Shown one piece after another: positions 1-5,860 of a stretch of 5,860 nt of DNA. Source of the DNA: Helicobacteraceae bacterium (GTDB taxonomy: Bacteria > Campylobacterota > Campylobacteria > Campylobacterales > SZUA-545); the NCBI GenBank assembly GCA_031282285.1, contig JAITEA010000161.1, forward strand, positions 1-5,860, given 5' to 3'. Both the position numbers and the translations under genes were made by a program. Position 1 is the first letter of the stretch. Each line of letters opens with the position of its first letter. The notes under the pieces are model-generated. The model had not been told where the DNA came from. It saw only the letters and a program-made list of their open reading frames with translations, and did not search any database.

Positions 1-488
1 GCTTCGTTTTCGCCCGTAAGCAAACCGCGATCGCGATCTACCGCCTTTGCCTGATCCTCTTGCATATAGAAACGATCAAAGCTGTATCTGACGCTAACTT
101 TTTTGCTGTACGGATCAAACGATCCTTCTAGTTTCAGATAGGCAAGCTCCGTATTCGGCTCGTCCAGAAAAACATCGTCGATCTCGCTTAAACCGCGCTC
201 GTTTAACTCAGCCTTGTAGGTAACAAAAAACGACCTAGAGCAGTAGTCTTTGCAGGGTTTTTTGTCGGTACCGATATAACCGTCGGCTATATTTAGCGTA
301 ACATACCGCCCGCGAAAAGCGTCGAAAGGATCGCGCGATACGGTCAAAAGTACGATCTGCTTGCCAAATGTAACCACGCTTTCGTATTTGGTTATTTGAT
401 AAACGCACGCGAACAACTGCGCGGCGATCATAACGCCAAGCGCCGCAAAAACGATTTTGGAGCGATGAAGCAAAAGAAACTCTCTCAT
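1..488 (-). CDS. GDYXXLXY domain-containing membrane-anchored protein, C-terminus cut by window edge
   Basis: This partial gene starts at ATG 488-486 and runs off the left edge after about 162 codons. A basic N-terminus is followed by one hydrophobic segment (about residues 11-30), then a mostly soluble domain probably outside the cytoplasmic membrane. The family signature GDYxxLxY appears in diverged form as GRYVTLN at residues 60-66, after the typical 'DPFDAFRG' lead-in; a later F-Y-M-Q-E-D stretch (140-145) fits the family's second conserved block. The function of the family is unknown. Its usual genomic partner is a DUF2157 protein, and here the ATG overlaps the stop of the DUF2157 gene by four bases (ATGA), so the two are almost certainly co-translated. 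An AAGGA ribosome binding site lies at 499-495, six bases before the start. Cys79 and Cys83 could form a local disulfide. The LFAC at 25-28 resembles a weak lipobox, but Phe at -2 makes lipidation doubtful. The family call rests mainly on context plus the degenerate motif. Confidence 0.72.
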   Translation of the reverse strand, partial: MREFLLLHRSKIVFAALGVMIAAQLFACVYQITKYESVVTFGKQIVLLTVSRDPFDAFRGRYVTLNIADGYIGTDKKPCKDYCSRSFFVTYKAELNERGLSEIDDVFLDEPNTELAYLKLEGSFDPYSKKVSVRYSFDRFYMQEDQAKAVDRDRGLLTGENE

Positions 489-1756
489 TTTGCGTCCTTA
501 ATATAGCGGCGTATAAATATGCTCGACGCCAAAAACGCCGCGCCTACGACGATAAAACCGATCCCCTTTTCTATAAAGCCCAGATCGGAATCAAAGAACC
601 TGAGAATAACCAGCAGAGCCAGCCATGTTATGCCCTGATAGGCAAGCGTAAGATCAAAGCGTTTCACGCCGCCGACAATAAACGCCGCGCCGCCGATCAA
701 GCAGGCAAGCGAAAATAACCAGATAGACGCCGAGCCGATATCGGCGGCGTAAACAAGATAGAACGCAAAAGGCGCCAGCGGCACAATCAGCTCGAAAAAG
801 CGATCTTTTAGTTTGAGAAAGAAAAAGCCAAAGAGCGCGAAATAGGGCATACATAACAGATAGAAAATCGTATGCATATCTTGCCGAACATAGTATGTCC
901 AATGATGAACGCTTTCGGCGCTCGCGGTAAATAGCATAATCGCGATCGCCAGTTTGGCGACCTCCTCTACGGGGCGTCTGAAAAATCCCGTTTTGTGCGG
1001 ATATAACAGCGAGCTTATAAGCCAGAAAAAGCCGAAAAACAACGCGTGATACACCACCCCCTGCTCAAAGTTGTAATAATAACGCCAGAGCGCGGCGTTC
1101 AAAATGGCGATCGAGCCGCACATAAACAGCAGATTAAACGCTTGCGTCGTATGCGAATCGCGCCGCTTTATCAGCCTATAAACATACCACGGCGTCCAAG
1201 CGAAAAAGTATATCCACGCGAGCGCCTGCGGCTGTTTGTCTTCGATGACGACGCACAACAGCGAAACGATCGCGATAAACAAGATCGCGTTCGCGCTTTT
1301 GGAGTTAAAAATATAAACGACGGGCAGCGTCAGCGCGATCACAATCTTGCTGAAATCCACCAGCGTTCCGCCAAGATGATAGGTTTGCGCGATAACAGCC
1401 AGCGCGCCCGTAAAGGCAAGCGCGATAAACAGCCCCGCGCCCTCGGAATAGGCGGCGTTTTGCGGCTTTTTGAGTTTCGCGTACACGCCAAGCGCCTGCG
1501 CGATTAAAAGGAGCAAGATCGCCAGCGCCGCTTTGGCGCCGCGCGAAAAAAACTCCCAGTTATACGCCGCGAGCGAGATGATCCCAAGCGCGATCAGCGC
1601 CGCGCCGAAGGCGGCGAATACGATGGTCGCCAAGTCGCGGCGAGGCTCCTCGTTTTGGTAGCGCGCGAGGATTTTCTCCGCGCTTGACTCGCTCAAAAGC
1701 GACTCGCTTACCCAACTTTTTATCTCGTTTTCCAGCCAGCCAATCGGCGTTTTCAT
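485..1756 (-). CDS. DUF2157 domain-containing polytopic membrane protein
   Basis: The 423-residue product has a cytoplasmic N-terminal segment (1-40) with a helix resembling the short start region of DUF2157 proteins (SAEKILARYQ, 25-34). About 12-14 hydrophobic helices fill the rest, beginning near residue 42. The AxNWxxFxRxxK pattern at 64-75 and the following A/L-rich helix are typical of DUF2157. The second half is only transmembrane helices and short basic or aromatic loops; it may correspond to the DUF4401-like protein that is separate in some bacteria, which I cannot confirm. No catalytic motif is visible and the family function is unknown. The start ATG at 1756-1754 is supported by AAAGG at 1767-1763, six bases upstream. 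The stop overlaps the start of the GDYXXLXY gene (ATGA), so the two proteins probably act together in the membrane. A 74-base gap separates it from truB, enough for its own promoter. Confidence 0.85.
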   Translation of the reverse strand: MKTPIGWLENEIKSWVSESLLSESSAEKILARYQNEEPRRDLATIVFAAFGAALIALGIISLAAYNWEFFSRGAKAALAILLLLIAQALGVYAKLKKPQNAAYSEGAGLFIALAFTGALAVIAQTYHLGGTLVDFSKIVIALTLPVVYIFNSKSANAILFIAIVSLLCVVIEDKQPQALAWIYFFAWTPWYVYRLIKRRDSHTTQAFNLLFMCGSIAILNAALWRYYYNFEQGVVYHALFFGFFWLISSLLYPHKTGFFRRPVEEVAKLAIAIMLFTASAESVHHWTYYVRQDMHTIFYLLCMPYFALFGFFFLKLKDRFFELIVPLAPFAFYLVYAADIGSASIWLFSLACLIGGAAFIVGGVKRFDLTLAYQGITWLALLVILRFFDSDLGFIEKGIGFIVVGAAFLASSIFIRRYIKDAK

Positions 1757-1790
1757 AACGCGCCTTTGATTGTGAATTGGGCGTTATTAA

Positions 1791-1796
1791 ATCATA
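1791..1796 (-). promoter_or_regulatory. Candidate -10 box for the DUF2157/GDYXXLXY pair
   Basis: On the minus strand this reads TATGAT, one mismatch from TATAAT, in the gap between truB and the DUF2157 gene. Transcription would start near 1784, giving a leader of about 28 bases that contains the AAAGG ribosome binding site. No convincing -35 box is seen, which is normal for Campylobacterota housekeeping promoters. Read-through from truB is equally possible because no terminator hairpin is visible in the gap. Confidence 0.35.
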
Positions 1797-1830
1797 TTCG
1801 AGCTTACGAACCGCGATTTAACGGGGCGCG

Positions 1831-2649
1831 TTACATATCGCGCCGCCCTAGTTTGTATGTAGCCGCGCCGTCAAAAATGCGGACGATCGTGAAAAAACCT
1901 TCGCTTTCGATTAGATAATCGCCGTCCGCGCAAACGGCGAAATTATTAACGCTTAATCGTCTGCCTAAATACAGATCGCTATGATCGCCTAAGTATTGGT
2001 TGCGCGGCAGATTGATAAACTCAAGCGGATTAAGCGATCGCTCGTTTTCAAAACGCAGCCGTCCCTCGCTTAAACGCTCGAGAAAACTTAGCGATCCCGC
2101 GCAGCCGAAGTTTGCCGCGATATCGCTCCCAAGCGATCGTATATAGCACCCCTCGCTTACGGCGGCTTCAAAGGTCAAAAAGGGGCGCTCGTACGCGATT
2201 AACTTCAGGTCGTAAATAGTAACTTTGCGCGGTTTTATCGGCGCCTGTTCGCCCTTTCTGGCAAGTCTGTACGCCCTTTCGCCGTTTATCTTGATCGCGC
2301 TGAATATCGGCGGATACTGCTCTATTTCGCCCGCGAAACGCGCAAAAACCGCTTCGATCGCTCCAAGCGTAAGCCGCGGCGCTTGATCTATGCGCGTTAC
2401 GCGCTCTATATCGAGCGAATCGCTATGCGCTCCCAGCCACAGCGTGGCGCGGTATCGCTTAGGCGTTTTGGCGATATAGTTAAACAGTTTCGTATAGCTC
2501 CCAAACGCCACGATCAACGCGCCTTTGGCAAACGGATCGAGCGAGCCGGAAAAGCCCGCGCTTTTTACGCCGTATTTGCGCTTCAGGCGCGATAAAAACC
2601 CGTTGGAGCTGATAAACGGCGGTTTGTAGGCGACAAATAAGCGGTTCAT
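1831..2649 (-). CDS. truB: tRNA pseudouridine(55) synthase TruB
   Basis: TruB isomerises uridine 55 in the T-psi-C loop of tRNAs to pseudouridine in the cytoplasm. The 272-residue protein has the TruB motifs in order. The catalytic loop is AGFSGSLDPFAKG at 31-43, with Asp38 as the expected nucleophile (equivalent to E. coli Asp48). The conserved KRYRATLWLG follows at 64-73, the PPIFSAIKINGERAY block at 113-127, and GCYIRSLGSDI at 167-177 with the active-site Arg171. The C-terminus is short, and the length matches the compact TruB of Helicobacter and relatives rather than the roughly 310-residue E. coli form. The start MNRLFVAYKPP matches what I recall of homologues, so ATG 2649-2647 is kept although no good Shine-Dalgarno precedes it. 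In this phylum truB often neighbours csrA or ispE; that context is absent here. The gene follows the Cys-rich gene by 97 bases and precedes the DUF2157 gene by 74. Confidence 0.93.
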   Translation of the reverse strand: MNRLFVAYKPPFISSNGFLSRLKRKYGVKSAGFSGSLDPFAKGALIVAFGSYTKLFNYIAKTPKRYRATLWLGAHSDSLDIERVTRIDQAPRLTLGAIEAVFARFAGEIEQYPPIFSAIKINGERAYRLARKGEQAPIKPRKVTIYDLKLIAYERPFLTFEAAVSEGCYIRSLGSDIAANFGCAGSLSFLERLSEGRLRFENERSLNPLEFINLPRNQYLGDHSDLYLGRRLSVNNFAVCADGDYLIESEGFFTIVRIFDGAATYKLGRRDM

Positions 2650-2669
2650 AGCGATAAATTTCGCGCCGT

Positions 2670-2685
2670 TTTATAGCGGATTATC
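2670..2685 (-). promoter_or_regulatory. Candidate promoter for truB
   Basis: The gap upstream of truB contains two -10-like hexamers on the minus strand: TATAAA at 2675-2670 and GATAAT at 2685-2680. They would give leaders of roughly 14 and 24 bases. Neither has a clear -35 partner, and truB may instead be carried on a transcript from the upstream Cys-rich gene. The call rests on base pattern only. Confidence 0.25.
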
Positions 2686-2748
2686 CATTTGATTGCGCTT
2701 AACAATGCTTGCTCTTTCACATAAAACTTAGCGTCCGATCGCGCCGCG

Positions 2749-2961
2749 CTACGCCCTGAAACCGCGATCTTTTTGATTGCCGGCGCTTTCGCCCTCTTTG
2801 TTTTTGGGCGAAAACTCGCGGCACGGGCTGCCGCTTCCGGCAAACACCGTAACGCTCGGCATCTGCCTGCCTTTGAAGCCAAAGAGATCGCACGCGTAGG
2901 GGAAGGCGCTCTCCCAAGTAACGCGAAAATAACGGCACCTGCGGCAGTCTATCCGTTCCAT
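2749..2961 (-). CDS. Small four-cysteine (putative zinc-binding) protein, 70 aa
   Basis: The 70-residue product has Cys6-x2-Cys9, Cys24 and Cys47, plausibly one zinc site. Between them lie the landmarks of a small conserved family: YFRVTWE (11-17), then Cys24, then [10 protein letters not shown] (27-36), a V-x-V/F strand, and S-G-x-x-C-x-x-F (43-50). I recall the same layout in 55-75 residue proteins of Campylobacterota and Gammaproteobacteria, often labelled 'uracil-DNA glycosylase' in databases; nothing here resembles the glycosylase fold, so that name is not used. The function is unknown. Residues 51-70 are polar and probably disordered. ATG 2961-2959 fits the family start, just before the first Cys pair; the ribosome binding site is weak. 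The gene is divergent from gyrA, whose GTG lies 63 bases away, and stands 97 bases before truB, possibly in one operon. It lies antisense to a non-coding in-frame extension of gyrA and could easily be missed. Confidence 0.8.
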   Translation of the reverse strand: MERIDCRRCRYFRVTWESAFPYACDLFGFKGRQMPSVTVFAGSGSPCREFSPKNKEGESAGNQKDRGFRA

Positions 2962-2986
2962 AACGCCCGTATCTTAACCCGTTGCC

Positions 2987-2995
2987 TGTTAAAAT
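2987..2995 (+). promoter_or_regulatory. Candidate gyrA promoter (extended -10)
   Basis: The sequence TGTTAAAAT reads as an extended -10 element (TGn followed by TAAAAT) and sits 29 bases before the gyrA GTG. Transcription would begin near 3002, leaving a leader of about 23 bases that contains the ribosome binding site. There is no clear -35 box, as is usual for sigma-70 promoters in Campylobacterota. On the opposite strand the same AT-rich patch reads TATTTT (2996-2991) and could serve the divergent Cys-rich gene. Confidence 0.45.
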
Positions 2996-3011
2996 ATGTT
3001 CCAATAATCCC

Positions 3012-3018
3012 AAGAAGG
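3012..3018 (+). promoter_or_regulatory. gyrA ribosome binding site that fixes the GTG start
   Basis: AAGAAGG lies six bases before GTG 3025-3027. The reading frame stays open upstream to 2773, but this site, the family N-terminus directly after it, and the antisense Cys-rich gene in the extension all place the true start at 3025. Confidence 0.8.
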
Positions 3019-3024
3019 CGTTTA

Positions 3025-5499
3025 GTGGCAAAAGAGAATCTGACCGATTTTGAAGAGATACAGCCCATTGATATTGAAGAATCCCTCAAGACAAGCTACC
3101 TCGACTACTCGATGAGCGTGATTATCGGGCGCGCGCTGCCCGACTTCAGAGACGGGCTGAAACCCGTCCATCGCAGAATCCTCTACGCGATGAACGAGCT
3201 GAACCTCTCGCCGCGATCGGCTTACAAAAAATCGGCGCGTATCGTCGGCGATGTTATCGGTAAATACCACCCGCACGGCGATACGGCGGTTTACGACGCG
3301 CTGGTGCGTATGGCGCAGGATTTTTCTATGCGCGCCCCGCTGGTGGACGGGCAGGGCAACTTCGGCAGCGTGGACGGCGACAGCGCGGCGGCTATGCGTT
3401 ACACCGAGGCGAGAATGACGGCGATCGCGGAGGAGCTGTTAGCCGATATTGAGAAAGACACGGTAGATTTTATCCCCAACTACGACGACAGCCTGCAAGA
3501 ACCCGATGTACTACCAAGCCGCGTTCCCGCTCTGCTGATCAACGGCAGCGGCGGCATCGCGGTGGGTATGGCGACCAATATCCCGCCGCACAATCTTGAG
3601 GAGACGATCAACGCGCTAATCTATCTGATCGACAACCCGAACGCTACGAGCGACGATCTGATGCGCTTTATCCCGGGTCCCGATTTCCCCACCGGCGGGA
3701 TCATCTACGGCAAAAAGGGCATCGTAGAAGCCTATCAGACGGGGCGCGGGCGCATACGCGTGCGCGCCAAAACCCACACCGAGCAGACCGCCAAGAAAGA
3801 GATGATCATTATCGACGAGCTGCCCTATCAGGTCAATAAAGCGTCGTTGATCAAGTCGATCGACGAGCTGGCGAAAGAGAAGCAGATCGAGGGCATCAGC
3901 GAGGTGCGCGACGAATCCGACCGCGACGGTATGCGGGTGGTGATAGAGCTAAAACGCGAGGCGATGGCGGACATCGTGCTAAACAACCTCTACAAATCCA
4001 CGACGATGACCATCACCTTCGGGATCATTATGCTTGGCATTCACAACAAAGAGCCGCGCATTCTGAACCTCGCCGAAATGCTGACGATCTTTTTGTCGCA
4101 CCGCAAAACCGTCGTGATCCGCCGCACTATATTTGATCTGGAAAAGGCGCGGGCGCGGGCGCATATTTTGGAAGGTCTGCGGATCGCGCTGGATCATATC
4201 GACGAGATTGTCGCGCTGATTCGCGCCAGCGCCGATACGGAGAGCGCCAAAGCCGCTTTGAGCGAGCGTTTCAGCCTGAGCGATCGCCAGTCGCAGGCGA
4301 TTCTTGAGATGCGTCTGCAGCGCCTGACGGGGCTTGAGCGCGACAAGATCGAAAACGAGTACAGAGAGCTTTTGGCGCTGATCGAAAAGCTAAGCGCGAT
4401 CTTGAAAAGCGACGATCTGCTCAACAAGACGATCAAAGACGAGTTTTTGGAGATCAAAGCCCGTTATCCGATGCCGCGCTTAACGGCGATCGAGGACGAT
4501 TACGACGACATAGATATAGAGGATTTGATCCCCAACGAGCCGATGGTGGTTACTATCACCCATCGCGGCTATATTAAGCGGGTCAATCTCAAATCCTACG
4601 AGAAGCAAAATCGCGGCGGCAAGGGCAAAGTCGCCGTAACGATCTACGAAGACGACTTTATCGAGAGCTTTTTCGTGGCGGACACGCACAATACGCTGCT
4701 GTTTGTAACCAACAAGGGGCAGTTGTATTGGCTCAAGGTTTATCGCATCCCCGAAGCGGGGCGCGGCGCCAAAGGCAAGGCGGTGGTCAATCTGATCAAT
4801 CTGCGCGAGGACGAGAAGATTATGGCGATTATCCCCGCCGTAGATTTTGACAAAGCTAAATCGCTTGTGTTCTTTACGCGCAACGGGCTTGTCAAACGGA
4901 CGAACTTGAGCGAATACGGCAATATCCGCAGCGTGGGCGTGCGGGCGATCAATCTTGACGACGACGACGAGATCGTGACGGCGCAGATCGCAACCGGCGA
5001 GACTAAAGAGATATTTATCATCACGCAAAAGGCGATGAGCATTCGCTTCCCGATCGGCGAGGCGCGGGAGCTTGGTCGCGTCGCGCGCGGCGTGTTTGGA
5101 ATGAAGTTTAAGATCGGCGGCGATTTTGTGGTGGGCGCGCTGCTGCTAAACAGCGACGAAGAGGGCATTTTGACCGTGAGCGAAAAGGGCATAGGCAAAC
5201 AATCGCCCGCCAGCGAATACAGGCTGCAATCGCGCGGCGGCAAGGGCGTGATCACGATGAAACTCACGCCCAAAACGGGCGCGCTTGTCGGCGCGGTGAT
5301 CGCCGATCCAAACAAGGAGCTGATGGCGCTTACGGGCGAAGGCAAGATGATCCGCGTCGATATGGAGACGATCCGCAAAGCCGGACGCAATACCAGCGGC
5401 GTAATTATCGCCCGCGTGGAAGGCAAAGACAAGGTAGTTTCGATAGCCAACTGTCCCAAAGAGGAGATCGACGACGAGGAGGACAAGATCGCGGACTAA
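3025..5499 (+). CDS. gyrA: DNA gyrase subunit A
   Basis: GyrA forms the A2B2 gyrase with GyrB and cuts and rejoins DNA to introduce negative supercoils using ATP. From GTG 3025 the protein is 824 residues, normal for Helicobacter-type GyrA. The N-terminal breakage-reunion domain (about 15-500) contains [17 protein letters not shown] (37-53), the quinolone-resistance region [19 protein letters not shown] (80-98), the catalytic Tyr126 after Arg125, [19 protein letters not shown] (172-190) and FPTGG (221-225). The C-terminal beta-pinwheel (about 510-805) has the GyrA box QNRGGKG at 528-534, which identifies gyrase rather than topoisomerase IV (ParC). Degenerate repeats follow in later blades (GRGAKGK near 579-585, QSRGGKG at 735-741). 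The protein ends in an acidic tail (813-824). Thr87 and Asp91, equivalent to E. coli Ser83 and Asp87, are wild-type-like, so no target-site quinolone resistance is predicted. The gene is complete, without frameshift, and probably monocistronic. Confidence 0.98.
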   Translation: MAKENLTDFEEIQPIDIEESLKTSYLDYSMSVIIGRALPDFRDGLKPVHRRILYAMNELNLSPRSAYKKSARIVGDVIGKYHPHGDTAVYDALVRMAQDFSMRAPLVDGQGNFGSVDGDSAAAMRYTEARMTAIAEELLADIEKDTVDFIPNYDDSLQEPDVLPSRVPALLINGSGGIAVGMATNIPPHNLEETINALIYLIDNPNATSDDLMRFIPGPDFPTGGIIYGKKGIVEAYQTGRGRIRVRAKTHTEQTAKKEMIIIDELPYQVNKASLIKSIDELAKEKQIEGISEVRDESDRDGMRVVIELKREAMADIVLNNLYKSTTMTITFGIIMLGIHNKEPRILNLAEMLTIFLSHRKTVVIRRTIFDLEKARARAHILEGLRIALDHIDEIVALIRASADTESAKAALSERFSLSDRQSQAILEMRLQRLTGLERDKIENEYRELLALIEKLSAILKSDDLLNKTIKDEFLEIKARYPMPRLTAIEDDYDDIDIEDLIPNEPMVVTITHRGYIKRVNLKSYEKQNRGGKGKVAVTIYEDDFIESFFVADTHNTLLFVTNKGQLYWLKVYRIPEAGRGAKGKAVVNLINLREDEKIMAIIPAVDFDKAKSLVFFTRNGLVKRTNLSEYGNIRSVGVRAINLDDDDEIVTAQIATGETKEIFIITQKAMSIRFPIGEARELGRVARGVFGMKFKIGGDFVVGALLLNSDEEGILTVSEKGIGKQSPASEYRLQSRGGKGVITMKLTPKTGALVGAVIADPNKELMALTGEGKMIRVDMETIRKAGRNTSGVIIARVEGKDKVVSIANCPKEEIDDEEDKIAD

Positions 5500-5524
5500 C
5501 CTCCCCGCTTTCGCGCAATAATTC

Positions 5525-5615
5525 CTTACGCGAGCGTAGCTTACGCTCTGCTTCCTTCGCGATTCCTCGCTCCCTTCGGGAGCTTCGGTCGGAGGCTTCG
5601 CCTCCTCTCGCTTCG
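5525..5615. repeat. Cluster of short perfect hairpins with CTTCG repeats
   Basis: Three perfect inverted repeats follow each other within 75 bases. GAGCGTA (5532-5538) pairs with 5542-5548 around a GCT loop. GCTCCC (5569-5574) pairs with 5578-5583 around TTC. GGAGGC (5591-5596) pairs with 5600-5605 around TTC. The word CTTCG occurs five times (5555, 5574, 5583, 5596, 5611), and CTTACGC is repeated directly at 5525 and 5540. The arrangement resembles REP-type or other small dispersed palindromic intergenic elements. It begins 25 bases after the gyrA stop, so on RNA it would protect or end the gyrA transcript. No U-run follows the hairpins, so a classical intrinsic terminator is not supported. 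No transposase or target duplication is visible. Confidence 0.6.
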
Positions 5616-5717
5616 CCGCTCGCTCGTTTTGGGGCAAGAAAGTTAGCAAGATAAAGAAACCGCGCGCTTTGAGCCTTTAATCATTTTATCCCTCTATTAC
5701 ACGCAAACGCGACTATT

Positions 5718-5760
5718 CCCCTGTTTAACGCTTCGCTTTGCTCGCTAACGGGGATACCCC
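5718..5760. repeat. Structured block with two mutually exclusive hairpins
   Basis: CCCC plus GTT at 5718-5725 (one bulged T) can pair with AACGGGG at 5747-5753, enclosing a loop of about 21 bases that contains CTTCG and CTCGC words. The same GGGG (5750-5753) can instead pair with CCCC at 5757-5760 across an ATA loop. The two pairings exclude each other. No U-run follows, and no known riboswitch or RNA family was recognised. This may be a second part of the palindrome-rich element upstream. Confidence 0.35.
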
Positions 5761-5860
5761 TTCGTCGCGCTAGACGCTGAACGCTATCTAAAAGGAGTCT
5801 CAAGGCGCGGAAGGAGAATGCAGTTAAGTTAGTTTTTTCGTGTTTTGTTTGTTTTTTTTG

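Larger units (their letters stand above)
5500..5860. other. Intergenic region after gyrA, no supported gene
   Basis: This 361-base stretch contains no open frame with a ribosome binding site and recognisable product. The only long minus-strand frame through it continues antisense into gyrA, and its peptide is a translation of the hairpin cluster. The content is hairpins at 5525-5615, a plain segment at about 5640-5715, a second structured block at 5718-5760, two AAGGAG words at 5792-5797 and 5811-5816, and a T-rich edge from 5832. The ATG at 5818 is only one base from the second AAGGAG and meets a stop after four codons, so it is not a gene start. No tRNA, rRNA or other known RNA was recognised. 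Confidence 0.7.

Noticed and set aside
402..413. Lipobox LFAC in the GDYXXLXY protein
   Set aside because: Phe at the -2 position is unusual and related proteins typically keep an uncleaved N-terminal anchor.
2773..3024. In-frame 84-codon N-terminal extension of gyrA
   Set aside because: The GTG at 3025 has a good ribosome binding site and the recognisable GyrA N-terminus; the extension has no GyrA similarity and lies antisense to the Cys-rich gene.
2717..3031. 104-residue minus-strand frame over the gyrA upstream region
   Set aside because: It is a different frame of the Cys-rich gene region, Arg-rich and without recognisable motifs.
3235..3354. Quinolone-resistance mutation in GyrA
   Set aside because: Thr87 and Asp91 are residues found in susceptible Campylobacterota; no substitution of the known resistance type is present.
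4740..5486. 248-residue Ser/Ile/Pro-rich minus-strand frame inside gyrA
   Set aside because: Antisense shadow of a strongly conserved gene, with low-complexity composition typical of such shadows.
5146..5649. 167-residue minus-strand frame spanning the gyrA end and the hairpin cluster
   Set aside because: Most of it is the complement of gyrA, and its first 50 or so residues are a translation of the palindrome cluster; no family resemblance.
5792..5832. Two AAGGAG words followed by ATG at 5818
   Set aside because: Spacing from the second word is only one base and the frame stops after four codons; no start codon follows the first word at a usable distance.
5832..5860. T-rich edge as an intrinsic terminator
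   Set aside because: No stable GC-rich hairpin lies directly before the T tract; the window ends before it can be judged.

Overview
The window reads as chromosomal housekeeping DNA from a member of the Campylobacterota (the former Epsilonproteobacteria). This rests on three things. GyrA carries the Helicobacter-style numbering of the quinolone region (Thr87, Asp91) and is about 824 residues long. TruB has the N-terminus I associate with this phylum. A small four-cysteine protein sits beside them that I know mainly from Campylobacterota and some Gammaproteobacteria. Base composition looks GC-rich for that phylum. The genus cannot be fixed from sequence alone.

Layout: four genes lie on the minus strand and one on the plus strand, diverging from a short control region at about 2962-3024. 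Reading leftward from it: a 70-residue Cys-rich protein (2749-2961), truB for tRNA pseudouridine-55 synthase (1831-2649), a 423-residue polytopic membrane protein of the DUF2157 family (485-1756), and a GDYXXLXY-type membrane-anchored protein (488 to the window edge). The last two overlap by four bases and look translationally coupled. Reading rightward: gyrA (3025-5499), starting at a GTG behind a clear ribosome binding site. The long in-frame extension upstream of that GTG is not coding; it lies antisense to the Cys-rich gene.

The last 361 bases (5500-5860) hold no gene I can support. They contain a cluster of short perfect hairpins built around CTTCG (5525-5615), a second structured block with two competing hairpins (5718-5760), and a T-rich edge. 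These look like a dispersed intergenic repeat and/or the transcript end of gyrA.

Functionally the genes are loosely related: tRNA modification, DNA supercoiling and two uncharacterised membrane proteins. I found no defence island, mobile element, CRISPR array or novel multi-gene system. The most interesting points are the hidden Cys-rich gene, the palindrome cluster after gyrA, and an excess of the octamer GCGATCGC in all reading frames, recalling the cyanobacterial HIP1 element.
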